A stretch of DNA of 64,000 nucleotides from CAYTGM01 sp964437365 (lineage in GTDB: Bacteria > Sumerlaeota > Sumerlaeia > SLMS01). The position numbers and the translations under genes are program-made. Location of the stretch: assembly GCA_964437365.1 (NCBI GenBank), contig CAYTGM010000020.1, positions 1-64,000 of the forward strand, in the 5' to 3' direction. The notes beneath the pieces were generated by a model. The model ran no database searches and was not told where the DNA came from. It was given only the letters and a program-made list of their open reading frames with translations. Of this stretch, positions 48,530 through 57,225 are shown piece after piece. Each line of letters opens with the position of its first letter. Position 1 is the first letter of the stretch.

Positions 48530-50764
48530 ATGAGCAACGCAAAGATAGTTTGGACAAAGATCGACGAAGCCCCTGCCCTGGCGACACATTCTCTTTTGCC
48601 AGTCGTCAAGGCCTTTGCCAGCATGGCGGATATCGATGTCGAACTGGCAGATATTTCTCTGGCAGGGAGGATTATCGCCAATTTTCCCGATTCGTTATCA
48701 GAGAATCAAAGAATTCCCGACTATCTTCAGCAATTAGGAGCTCTTGCAAAAACCCCTGAAGCGATTATTGTTAAACTCCCGAATATCAGTGCTTCAATTC
48801 CGCAGCTGAAGGCGGCCATCAAAGAACTTCAGGAAAAAGGGTACGCAGTCCCTGATTATCCTGAAGAACCAAAGAATGATGAAGAAAAAGCTATTCAGAA
48901 CCGTTACTCGAAGGTCCTGGGCTCTGCCGTAAACCCTGTTTTGAGAGAGGGTAACTCTGATCGACGCGCAGCTGCTTCGGTGAAGAAGTTTGCTCAGAAG
49001 AATCCGCATCAGATGATGAAGCCCTGGCCTAAGACAGGGTCTCAGACACGGGTCGCTCATATGACAGAGAGTGACTTCTATGGCTCCGAGAAATCAACAA
49101 CCCTTTCCGAGGGTACCCAGGCTCGAATTATTTTCGAGGACACCTCTGGAGAACAGACGGTCCTCAAAGACACGTTCGAATTACAGAAGGGCGAAGTCAT
49201 TGATTGCTCGGCGATGAAGGTCACGGCTCTAAGAGAATTCTTCAAGAAGACGATTAAAGAAACCAAAGAGCAGGGACTGCTACTTTCACTTCATCTCAAG
49301 GCAACGATGATGAAGGTTTCGGACCCGATAATCTTTGGTCATTGCGTCTCCGTCTTTTACGAAGATGTCTTCAAGAAGCACTCAGAGACTCTTGAGTCAA
49401 TTGGCGCAAATCCTAATTATGGTCTGGCTGACGTTCTTAATAAGCTCGGCAAGCTCGAAGACGCAAAGAGGAAGGAAATCGAGAGTGATATTGAAGCTGT
49501 CTATGCAGATAGACCCAAGCTTGCCATGGTGGACTCTCGCAAAGGCATCACAAATCTTCATGTCCCTAGTGACATCATTATAGACGCATCCATGCCGGTT
49601 GTTGTGCGAGATGGTGGGAAGATGTGGAATAGTAGTGATGAGCTTCAAGATACTGTCGCGATGATTCCCGATCGCTGCTATGCGACAATGTACCAGGAGA
49701 TTATTGCAGATTGCCAGGCGAATGGTCAATTTAATCCTGCAACCATGGGTTCTGTTTCCAATGTCGGTTTGATGGCAAAAAAGGCGGAAGAGTACGGGTC
49801 TCATGACAAAACTTTCGAAGCTCCCTCCAATGGCAAGTTCTGTGTTGTTGACGGCGAAGGGAACGTCCTTCTGGAGCAGGTGGTGGAAGAAGGCGATATC
49901 TTCAGGATGTGTCAGACGAAAGATGCTCCTATCAAAGATTGGGTAAAGCTTGCTGTTTCCCGAGCAAAGGCTTCAGGAAGCCCTGCAGTCTTCTGGCTCG
50001 ATGAGAACAGGGCCCATGATGCAGAGCTCATCAAAAAAGTTAACGAATATACCAGGGAACATGACCTGTCGGGCCTCGAGATCAAAGTTGCGAAACCCGT
50101 AGATGCAATGAGATATACACTGGAACGCGTCCGTAAGGGGCTTGATACAATCTCTGTCACAGGGAACGTTCTTCGTGATTATCTGACAGACCTTTTTCCT
50201 ATCCTGGAGCTTGGAACAAGCGCCCGTATGCTTTCGATTGTACCACTGATGAAAGGTGGAGGGCTTTTTGAAACAGGAGCCGGTGGTTCAGCTCCGAAAC
50301 ATGTCCAACAATTCTTGAGCGAAGCACATCTCCGCTGGGATTCATTGGGTGAATACTGTGCACTTGTACCCACATTCGAGCACATCGCTGAAACTCAGAA
50401 CAATGCGAAGGCAACTGTCCTGGCCAATGCTCTTGATGAAGCTATCAGTCAATACCTTGAGAATGAGAAGTCACCATCAAGAAAGGTAAACGAACTCGAT
50501 AATAGAGGTAGTACTTTCTATCTTGCACTCTATTGGGCTAAAGCACTCGCTGCTCAGACTAAGGACGGAGAGTTGAAGTCCCAGTTTGCATCGGTTGCAA
50601 GTGAGCTCGAGAAAATCGAAGATCAGGTAGTAAAAGAGCTGCTGGAGGCTCAAGGTCAGCCCGCTGATATCGGTGGCTATTATCTTCCCGATGATGCAAA
50701 GACCAGCAATGCCATGAGACCCAGTGCTACGTTCAATAATATCATTGATTCAATAAGCAGCTAA
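48530..50764 (+). CDS. icd: NADP-dependent isocitrate dehydrogenase, monomeric type
   Basis: Oxidative decarboxylation of isocitrate to 2-oxoglutarate in the TCA cycle, producing NADPH. The 744-residue size and the opening KIVWTKIDEAPALATHSLLP are characteristic of monomeric IDH. ITNLHVPSDIIIDASMP, GGLFETGAGGSAPKHVQQF and GSTFYLALYWAKALA are conserved substrate- and cofactor-binding blocks. Monomeric IDH is unrelated in length to the dimeric Icd. The gene is monocistronic and ends in a textbook terminator. Confidence 0.97.
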   Translation: MSNAKIVWTKIDEAPALATHSLLPVVKAFASMADIDVELADISLAGRIIANFPDSLSENQRIPDYLQQLGALAKTPEAIIVKLPNISASIPQLKAAIKELQEKGYAVPDYPEEPKNDEEKAIQNRYSKVLGSAVNPVLREGNSDRRAAASVKKFAQKNPHQMMKPWPKTGSQTRVAHMTESDFYGSEKSTTLSEGTQARIIFEDTSGEQTVLKDTFELQKGEVIDCSAMKVTALREFFKKTIKETKEQGLLLSLHLKATMMKVSDPIIFGHCVSVFYEDVFKKHSETLESIGANPNYGLADVLNKLGKLEDAKRKEIESDIEAVYADRPKLAMVDSRKGITNLHVPSDIIIDASMPVVVRDGGKMWNSSDELQDTVAMIPDRCYATMYQEIIADCQANGQFNPATMGSVSNVGLMAKKAEEYGSHDKTFEAPSNGKFCVVDGEGNVLLEQVVEEGDIFRMCQTKDAPIKDWVKLAVSRAKASGSPAVFWLDENRAHDAELIKKVNEYTREHDLSGLEIKVAKPVDAMRYTLERVRKGLDTISVTGNVLRDYLTDLFPILELGTSARMLSIVPLMKGGGLFETGAGGSAPKHVQQFLSEAHLRWDSLGEYCALVPTFEHIAETQNNAKATVLANALDEAISQYLENEKSPSRKVNELDNRGSTFYLALYWAKALAAQTKDGELKSQFASVASELEKIEDQVVKELLEAQGQPADIGGYYLPDDAKTSNAMRPSATFNNIIDSISS

Positions 50765-50796
50765 CTTCGCAATTTAACATACAAAATAATAAATCG

Positions 50797-50832
50797 ATCC
50801 CCGAAGCTGAAGAAATAACTCGGGGATTTTTT
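50797..50832 (+). terminator. intrinsic terminator after icd
   Basis: ATCCCCGA (50797-50804) pairs with TCGGGGAT (50820-50827) around a 15-base loop and is followed at once by a run of T (50827-50832). This is a classic factor-independent terminator. Confidence 0.85.
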
Positions 50833-50979
50833 AATCGATTGCCGCGTCAGGAGCAGTTTTCTTCCTTCGTTCTTCTACTGCTCATTCAAAATTTGAAAAC
50901 CCTCACCTTGCTTGGGAGGTCATAAGAACGACAAGAAAGGTATTTACCTCTCTGTAAGGGGTGTATTATCTTCCATCTG

Positions 50980-51020
50980 GCCTGTAAGGTACTCTGGATC
51001 AAAAGCCTGTAGGTTACTCT
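50980..51020 (+). promoter_or_regulatory. direct repeats before the MFS gene
   Basis: GCCTGTAAGGTACTCT (50980-50995) and GCCTGTAGGTTACTCT (51005-51020) differ at two positions and are 25 bases apart; CTGTAAGG recurs at 50952. They end 26 bases before ATG 51047 and may bind a regulator of the transporter or form part of its promoter. Confidence 0.4.
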
Positions 51021-51046
51021 ACACTCGACCCTGAAATCTCTTGTCT

Positions 51047-52378
51047 ATGCAGAATAATCCATCAAGACCTATCGTCGACAGACTCTATAGAAAACTTGTG
51101 GGTGAGACAGGACGGCGCAATTGCTCGAAAATCAGTAAGAACGCCTGCCGAGTGGTTCCTGAGAACTTTTTTCGTCTACTCTTTTCGAACAGCCTTACGA
51201 AAATTGGCGATCGCCTTTCATCTCCGAAAACAACACTTGCCTGGCTTCTTCAAGCTCTTGGAGCACCGTCGATTTTCGCTGGGCTTATCGTCCCCATTCG
51301 TGAGTCGGGGTCTCTCCTCCCTCAAGTCTTCATTGGTGTTCTGGTTCAGAGACTTGCCTTGCGCAAATGGATCTGGGTAGCGGGCTCAATTGGCCAGGGG
51401 CTTTCCATACTGGGCATGGCTGCTATAGCTGCTTATCTGACTGGTTCGGTTGCTGGCTGGGGGATTATCCTGTTGCTTTGTCTATTCAGCCTTTGCAGAG
51501 GATTTTGTTCGGTCACTTCAAAAGACCTTCTCGGGAAGACGATTCCGAAGAGTCGTCGAGGCAGATTGAAAGGATGGATGAATTCTGCCAGCGGTGTATT
51601 CACAATTGTTGCGGGCGTTACGTTGTTTGTGAATAGTGTGGCTTCGGATTCGGAGACAATTCATCAGTATGTTGTCTTCCTTGCTATCGCGGGGTTGCTT
51701 TGGATTTTTGCAGCGGGCGTTTATTCGACGGTGAAGGAATTCCCTGGTGAAACAGAGGAGCACGCAAACGCTTTTAAAGAAAGTATTTCAAATCTCGGTC
51801 TGGTTAAAAAGGACGCTCAACTTCGAAGTTTCATTATCGTCCGTGCACTTGCCATCGGTTCTGGTATGGCCGCCCCGTATATCATCACACTTGCTCACAA
51901 GAGTCTCGGAGGAAGTTCCTGGTGGCTTGCTGTTTTCTTGATCGTCGATGGAATTGCTGCCATGATCAGCGGTCCTGTTTGGGGAAAATGGGCAGACCTG
52001 TCAAGCAGGGGAGTGTTGCTTCGATCGATGGGTATAGCGGGATTTATCAGTGCTCTGGCTGCGTTCTCCGGTTTCTTTGAGCTACCGTATTCTGTCGCAG
52101 TTGTCTTCTTTCCATTGGTTTTCTTTTCATTAGGGATTGCTCACAGTGGAGTTAGGGTTGGTCGTAAGACTTATCTTGTCGACATGGCAGAAGGTAACAA
52201 GAGAACGGACTACGTCTCCTGCAGCAATACATTGATCGGTCTCATTCTCCTGATAGCTGGTGTCATTACCGGCTTGCTGTCTCTTCTTTCTGTCTCCACA
52301 GCGCTTTTACTCTTTGCAGCAGCAGCATTCACCGGAGTTTACATCGGGAAATCCATGAAAGACGTATCATCTGACTAA
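51047..52378 (+). CDS. MFS transporter
   Basis: About 12 hydrophobic segments, beginning near residue 60 after a basic cytoplasmic N-terminus. PKSRRGRLKGWMNS between the fourth and fifth segments and GKWADLSSRG after the eighth are MFS-like loop motifs. The substrate is not evident; sugar or drug efflux are both possible. ATG 51047 is used; TTG 51041 would add two residues. Direct repeats lie immediately upstream. Confidence 0.78.
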   Translation: MQNNPSRPIVDRLYRKLVGETGRRNCSKISKNACRVVPENFFRLLFSNSLTKIGDRLSSPKTTLAWLLQALGAPSIFAGLIVPIRESGSLLPQVFIGVLVQRLALRKWIWVAGSIGQGLSILGMAAIAAYLTGSVAGWGIILLLCLFSLCRGFCSVTSKDLLGKTIPKSRRGRLKGWMNSASGVFTIVAGVTLFVNSVASDSETIHQYVVFLAIAGLLWIFAAGVYSTVKEFPGETEEHANAFKESISNLGLVKKDAQLRSFIIVRALAIGSGMAAPYIITLAHKSLGGSSWWLAVFLIVDGIAAMISGPVWGKWADLSSRGVLLRSMGIAGFISALAAFSGFFELPYSVAVVFFPLVFFSLGIAHSGVRVGRKTYLVDMAEGNKRTDYVSCSNTLIGLILLIAGVITGLLSLLSVSTALLLFAAAAFTGVYIGKSMKDVSSD

Positions 52379-52445
52379 CCTCGGCCTTGATCATGCTTCT
52401 TTCTATATCGGTTATACTTAAACTATAAATTTAAGGAGTGATCCT

Positions 52446-53231
52446 ATGAAATACATGATGTTGCGTCTGATTATGGTTCTTTTTGTTTCAATCATGTCCT
52501 TTGCAAGTGGCTTTGCCGAGAAGAAAGAATCGGAGAGTCATGATGATTCGAAAAGCGTTCTCGTTGTCGTTACAAATATTGCCGTGATGAGTAATTCGGA
52601 CAAAGCGACCGGTTATTGGATGTCTGAAGTCAGCCATGCCTGGAGTAAGTTCAAGGACGAAGGTTACGATATTGATTTTGCGAGCCCTGATGGAGGATTT
52701 GCACCTATAGACCCTCGATCCTTTGACCTTGAAGATAAAGACAATCTTCGTTTGTGGCATGATCTGGAGACCGTTCAGGCACTTGCAACCACTCAAAGAA
52801 CTATTGATATAGATCCACTTGAGTATGAAGCTGTCTATTTCGCTGGTGGTCACGGAACAATGTGGGACTTTCCATTAGACCCCGGTACCCACAAAATAAT
52901 CCGCGGAGTGTACGAAAGTGGGGGAGTCGTTGCAGCCGTATGCCATGGCCCTGCTGCACTCATAAACGTCCAGCTGACAGATGGTAAATTCCTCGTCCAC
53001 ACAAAAAAGGTCACAGGCTTTACCAATAGTGAAGAAGATAGTGTTGGATTGACTTCTGAAGTACCGTTTCTTCTCGAGACTGCTCTGAAAGAACGAGGAG
53101 CTGAGGTCTTGAAAGCGGATGACTATGATGAAAACGTCGTGATAGACGGAAGACTTGTGACAGGCCAGAACCCCGCGTCAGCATCTGCCGCTGCTGAAGC
53201 AATCATCGACCTTCTTGAATCACAAGATTAA
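52446..53231 (+). CDS. exported DJ-1/PfpI-family protein (Hsp31-like)
   Basis: The nucleophile elbow AVCHGPAA gives C166 with H167; GYWMSEV gives the conserved Glu (about residue 61) that pairs with it. These are Hsp31/glyoxalase-III-like marks, so the protein may detoxify methylglyoxal or act as a chaperone or amidase. A signal peptide (MKYMMLRLIMVLFVSIMSFASGFA) makes it exported, unlike the cytoplasmic Hsp31. AAGGAG is 7 bases before ATG 52446. A T-lined hairpin ends it. Confidence 0.85.
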   Translation: MKYMMLRLIMVLFVSIMSFASGFAEKKESESHDDSKSVLVVVTNIAVMSNSDKATGYWMSEVSHAWSKFKDEGYDIDFASPDGGFAPIDPRSFDLEDKDNLRLWHDLETVQALATTQRTIDIDPLEYEAVYFAGGHGTMWDFPLDPGTHKIIRGVYESGGVVAAVCHGPAALINVQLTDGKFLVHTKKVTGFTNSEEDSVGLTSEVPFLLETALKERGAEVLKADDYDENVVIDGRLVTGQNPASASAAAEAIIDLLESQD

Positions 53232-53270
53232 TTCTTTAGATACCCACGAACATTACTGATTGAAAAAAAA

Positions 53271-53302
53271 ATGCTGCCCGGTATTTGAAGTCCGGGCAGC
53301 AT
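53271..53302. terminator. bidirectional terminator between DJ-1 and methyltransferase genes
   Basis: ATGCTGCCCGG (53271-53281) pairs perfectly with CCGGGCAGCAT (53292-53302). A run of A precedes it, which reads as a T-run on the minus strand, so it strongly terminates the minus-strand methyltransferase and can also end the DJ-1 gene. Confidence 0.8.
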
Positions 53303-53322
53303 TTGATGCGTTCAGGGGGCAT

Positions 53323-54408
53323 CTACTTTTGAACGATATAGTAGCAGTTCTGTATATCATGTTCCAGTTCACGGATTTCGATATTGCTGAAACCCGCCTC
53401 CTCCAACATTTCTACCGCCTTTTCTCTTCCCCATGCAGCTCCAAGTCCCATCCCCTTCTGGGCGAGAGATACGGTCATACAATGCATACACGAAATAGTA
53501 TATATCATCGAGGCGATGGGGTTTTCAAGATTCTTTGCGACATTACTTGAAGTGTCGATGTCCTGGGCAAAGTACACTCCAGAGTCCTTAAGTGTCTTGT
53601 ATATTCCCGCCAGCAGATTGTCCGGTCTCGGCTGATCATGGATTGAGTCGAGTGTAAATACAAGGTCATAGGTGGCATCTGGAGCTTTATCGTGAAAGTC
53701 AGAGAGATCCTGCTGCCGAAACTCGATGTTCTTTGAGCCGTTTCTCTCTGCTTCAGCTTGAGCAAAGGCGACTGCTTCTTCTGACAGGTCCAAGCCAACG
53801 AAACGGCTCTTTGGGTAGGTCTTAGCCAGAAGGTTCAAGGCTTTCCCTCGTCCACATCCTGCATCAAGAACGTCTATGCCTTCTTCCAGCGCTTTGTGAA
53901 TTCCAGGAATCATAGTGAGATGCACATCCATGATGGACGACACAATAGACTGCTCGCTATCCTCTGCCATAACCTCATGAAACCGGGGATAAGAAGAATA
54001 CGGAACTCCACCCCCGTTTTTGAAACAATCAACTATTTCATCTTCTACGCCCCCAAGGACTGCAATAAACTGAGCAAGCACTGCCATATTATCAGTCTTG
54101 GATTGGCGGCTTAGAAATGCAGCGTGTTCTGCAGGGAGACGAAATGTCTTCCCTCCTGCATCCACCTCAATGATCCTGCCGGTTGCCATGGCACCGAGCC
54201 ATTCGCGGACATAACGCTCATTGAGCTCTGCTTTACTTGCGAGATCAGCACTCGTGATCCACTCTTCCGTTTCCGCCAGTACGTCAAATAGTCCAGTTCT
54301 GTGACCAATCGAGACCATGAGGGAAACAAACCCTCCGCTCAAATTCCCCAGAAGCTGCTCCGCAAATGCTTCCTGTCGACTTACGTCTAGATTACATGCC
54401 TTACACAT
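53323..54408 (-). CDS. methyltransferase with N-terminal winged helix
   Basis: ATG 54408 is chosen because AAGGAGA lies upstream, giving MCKACNLDVS. Residues about 20-90 form a winged-helix dimerisation-like region (EWITSADLASKAELNERYVREWL), and the C-terminal two-thirds is a Rossmann methyltransferase: VLDAGCGRGKALN (motif I), FVGLDLSEEA (motif II), YDLVFTLDSIHD. This is the layout of O-methyltransferases and of Rv2258c-like proteins. The cofactor is SAM; the acceptor is unknown. The perfect palindrome TCGCCCGGGCGA (54436-54447) just upstream may be its operator. Confidence 0.82.
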   Translation of the reverse strand: MCKACNLDVSRQEAFAEQLLGNLSGGFVSLMVSIGHRTGLFDVLAETEEWITSADLASKAELNERYVREWLGAMATGRIIEVDAGGKTFRLPAEHAAFLSRQSKTDNMAVLAQFIAVLGGVEDEIVDCFKNGGGVPYSSYPRFHEVMAEDSEQSIVSSIMDVHLTMIPGIHKALEEGIDVLDAGCGRGKALNLLAKTYPKSRFVGLDLSEEAVAFAQAEAERNGSKNIEFRQQDLSDFHDKAPDATYDLVFTLDSIHDQPRPDNLLAGIYKTLKDSGVYFAQDIDTSSNVAKNLENPIASMIYTISCMHCMTVSLAQKGMGLGAAWGREKAVEMLEEAGFSNIEIRELEHDIQNCYYIVQK

Positions 54409-54435
54409 AATTCTCTTCTCCTTGTTATGCATGAC

Positions 54436-54600
54436 TCGCCCGGGCGAATCATTCTCTCAAATGACCGTGCGTTGATGAAACAATCATGTAATTTGCGCGA
54501 AATTGTCTCCTCCTCGCGACGAACCGGGCACTCTCCACACCGGCCTCGCCGTTGCAAGGTTGAAGCTTGTAAATTATTCCACTTTGTAAGTATTTACAAA
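54436..54600. promoter_or_regulatory. two palindromes between methyltransferase and GH13 genes
   Basis: TCGCCCGGGCGA (54436-54447) is a perfect 12-base palindrome 28 bases before ATG 54408. TTTGTAA (54583-54589) and TTACAAA (54594-54600) are perfect arms around GTAT. The first suits a repressor of the methyltransferase. The second, about 190 bases before the GH13 start, has the TGTAA-N4-TTACA form bound by GntR-type regulators. The 54409-54791 gap holds no gene; short hairpins GAGGGTT/AACCCTC (54615-54652 region) and AGACC/GGTCT near 54750 are weaker. Confidence 0.5.
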
Positions 54601-54791
54601 TAAATCAATTTTATGAGGGTTGTTTCATCTAAATCTTCAGGAAAAACCCTCGGTTGTGCAAAATTCCCCGATTCTCTAACAAAATCTTTCTGGAAAAGAT
54701 GACTTGGCCGGAGAGTAATTGGACTGTAAATGATTTATCATCATAGACCGTAAAAGGTCTTAGTTCCTGGAGCCAGCCTCGGAGAATCAGT

Positions 54792-56363
54792 ATGACGATA
54801 AGAAGTATTATCCTACTTTTCATGATGATAGTGATAATGATCCCTTTTCTATTCGGATATAATGTCTATGCAGAAAGCATCTATGACCAGCGTGAGAAAG
54901 ACTGGAGAAACGGTGCCCTTGTCTATCAGGTCATTGTTGATCGCTTCGCTCCTTCACAGAATCTCGAAGCAAAAGAACATCTTTATGTACCACCAAAAAT
55001 GCTGAGATCATGGGACGAAGTACCCGAAAAGGGCGAGGAACTGGATGAGGTCAAAGTCTGGAGTCATGAAATTGAATTCTGGGGCGGTGATCTTGACAGC
55101 TTAACCGGTAAGCTTGACTATGTCGACCAGTTGGGAATTGATGTGCTCTATCTTAACCCGATCCATCAGGCATATACGAACCATAAATATGACGCCCAGG
55201 ACTACTTTGAAGTCTCAGAAGAGTATGGGACCAGAGAGGATGTCGTATTTCTTGCTGAAGAAACTGAAGAAAGAGGGATGCAGCTTGTCCTTGATGGTGT
55301 GCTTAACCACATGGGTCGGACCTCCCCTTATTTTCAGGAAGCACTGAAAAACCCCGAGAGCAAGTGGCAGGAATGGTATTACATCAACACGAAATATCCG
55401 GCGGGGTATAGAGCCTGGTACAATGTTCCCAACCTTCCAGAGATTAATCTGGAATCACAAGCGGTTAGAGATCGACTGTGGAATGATCCAGACTCTCTCA
55501 TTCAAGGCTATATACGAGACGGCGTTGATGGCTGGCGTCTTGATGTGGCCTTCGATATCGGATATAATTACCTGCGTGAATTAACCGACGCAGCACATCT
55601 GGCCAAATCCGATGCACTGGTGATCGGTGAAATCTGGAATTACCCTCCCGAGTGGTTCGAGCACACCGATGCTGTTATGAACATGACTCAAAGAGAATTG
55701 ATCCTCTCTATGCTGAGAGGACAGGTAGAGCCTCGTGTGTCCAAGATGCACATGGATAGGCTTGTCAGGGATTCCAATTATGAAGCTCTCCTTCGCAGTT
55801 GGGTGATGCTGGACAACCATGATACTTCAAGGCTGCGCACAGTTATGCCAGAGCCCTGGCAACAGCGCCTTGCACAAGCCCTGCAATTTACCCTGCCCGG
55901 CTCCCCTTGTATATATTATGGAGTTGAGCTTGGAATGGAAGGAGGCGAAGATCCCGAACAAAGAGCCCCCATGAGATGGGATCTGGTTGCCGAAGACAAT
56001 CGTTTCTATCAATGGTTCAGGAAGCTGGTCACTATCAGAAAAGAAAATCGAGCACTTGTTGTTGGTGACTACGTTGAGTTGGACACAAAGGTACTCTTCG
56101 GTTTTATGAGAAAAACTGATTCTGTTGATGAAACGGTTTTGATCATTGTGAACCCTACTGGGAGCGAAGTCACAGAGTTTCTGATGCCTCGGGAATCAAA
56201 ATGGATGAGTGGAACACAGATCGTGGATCAGCTGACGGGCCAGGAGTTCACCGTTTTCTCGGGTACCTCAAGTATAACTGTTCCGCCTCATACGGCGTAT
56301 ATATTAAAAGCTGAGTTCGATCGCACCGCGCCTGAATATTCTCCCTATAAGCGTGTTCCTTAG
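54792..56363 (+). CDS. exported GH13 alpha-amylase-family enzyme
   Basis: The four GH13 regions are present: LDGVLNH (168-173), GWRLDVAFD with nucleophile D251, VIGEIW with acid/base E280, and LDNHD with D344. The end of the barrel, IYYGVELGMEGG...RAPMRWD, is typical of neopullulanase, cyclomaltodextrinase or maltogenic enzymes. A signal peptide (MTIRSIILLFMMIVIMIPFLFGYNVYA) exports it. GGAGA lies before ATG 54792. The product ends in a small beta domain. It would hydrolyse starch-like or cyclic glucans outside the cytoplasm. Its stop overlaps that of the convergent lipoprotein. Confidence 0.9.
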   Translation: MTIRSIILLFMMIVIMIPFLFGYNVYAESIYDQREKDWRNGALVYQVIVDRFAPSQNLEAKEHLYVPPKMLRSWDEVPEKGEELDEVKVWSHEIEFWGGDLDSLTGKLDYVDQLGIDVLYLNPIHQAYTNHKYDAQDYFEVSEEYGTREDVVFLAEETEERGMQLVLDGVLNHMGRTSPYFQEALKNPESKWQEWYYINTKYPAGYRAWYNVPNLPEINLESQAVRDRLWNDPDSLIQGYIRDGVDGWRLDVAFDIGYNYLRELTDAAHLAKSDALVIGEIWNYPPEWFEHTDAVMNMTQRELILSMLRGQVEPRVSKMHMDRLVRDSNYEALLRSWVMLDNHDTSRLRTVMPEPWQQRLAQALQFTLPGSPCIYYGVELGMEGGEDPEQRAPMRWDLVAEDNRFYQWFRKLVTIRKENRALVVGDYVELDTKVLFGFMRKTDSVDETVLIIVNPTGSEVTEFLMPRESKWMSGTQIVDQLTGQEFTVFSGTSSITVPPHTAYILKAEFDRTAPEYSPYKRVP

Positions 56364-56875
56364 GTGTTGCCTCTTTTCATTTCCGCCTGACGCATGGGCA
56401 TTGAATCTATGAGAGCATTGATTTGATTGAGGGGATAAGGAACATTCTCTCGAAGCTTGATCCCGCCATCTTTTCCGATCAGGATGATTTCATTTCGCGA
56501 TAAGTTCAGATCGAACCTATCAATGATGATCGCTTTTTCAGTCTCTGAGATTTCTCTATCTCCGACTGTTCCACGTTCATTGCCGATTTCGACTAGAAGG
56601 ATGTCGCGTTCCTCCAATTCGCGAACCTGCGCATCCAGTTCCACTCGTTGTTTCTCGAAAACATCGGATTTCAGATCATCACCTGAAAGAATGATAACTC
56701 GATATTCCCACATCCATTTACTGGGATTCGCTGTAACATTCATCGAACTATTTTGTGATTCCTTATCGAAGGCGATGCTCTGTACCTCTCTCGCTTCATC
56801 CTCTGACCTGTCGATGGAGCTGCACCCAATAATCAGGAATGCCATCATTAGTGAAAGTATCATTATTCGCCTCAT
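56360..56875 (-). CDS. DUF4174 lipoprotein
   Basis: A lipobox (FLIIGC) precedes a DUF4174 domain: WMWEYRVIILSGDD, then LEERDILLVEIG, and the ending LIGKDGGIKLRENVPYPL and IDSMPMRQAEMKRG are its conserved parts. The domain is thioredoxin-like in arrangement but without a visible CxxC. No function is established. The stop overlaps the GH13 stop by 4 bases, so each gene must end inside the other's terminal region. It diverges from cydA across 350 bases. Confidence 0.82.
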   Translation of the reverse strand: MRRIMILSLMMAFLIIGCSSIDRSEDEAREVQSIAFDKESQNSSMNVTANPSKWMWEYRVIILSGDDLKSDVFEKQRVELDAQVRELEERDILLVEIGNERGTVGDREISETEKAIIIDRFDLNLSRNEIILIGKDGGIKLRENVPYPLNQINALIDSMPMRQAEMKRGNT

Positions 56876-56989
56876 AGTCCAAGTTGAGACAACTTGTGTG
56901 CCTGATTAATGAGCTACCAACCTCCTCGGTTCTTTGAGCGCTCATATGGTAACAATGAGGTTCTCAGCTTCTTATCAGGTGGGTGTAAC

Positions 56990-57045
56990 CTGCTTTCGAA
57001 TGCAGCTTGCAAGCAGCTTGCAAGCAGCTCGTAAGCATGTATATG
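56990..57045. repeat. 11-base-period element, copy B
   Basis: GCAGCTTGCAA (57002-57012) is repeated exactly at 57013-57023, then as GCAGCTCGTAA (57024-57034) and partly at 57035-57045. CTGCTTTCGAAT just before it matches CTGCTTTTGAAT in copy A (18718-18729), and the two elements align over more than 50 bases. CTGCTT (56990-56995) can pair with AAGCAG (57011-57016). It lies in the 56876-57225 gap between the divergent DUF4174 and cydA genes, which holds no other gene or clear signal. Confidence 0.65.
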
Positions 57046-57225
57046 GGCTTGGCTTAGCTCGATCGTTTTATACGAACAGCACATTATCAAGGTATAAGGA
57101 CTTGCAAATATTCTCATTTGACGATTGACCTCGGTGGGAGGAGTCCTCAATAGATTGTCTCGGCCTTTGGTCATGAGCAGATGCTTTGACATCTTTTATC
57201 AGATTTTCATGCGAAGGGTATTTCC

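Noticed and set aside
54629..54823. A minus-strand frame before the GH13 gene
   Set aside because: It overlaps the GH13 start and its sequence looks like the antisense of a hydrophobic signal; no ribosome site or family.
56934..57128. A frame across the 11-base repeats before cydA
   Set aside because: The repeat explains its open state; it has no ribosome site and no protein-like features.
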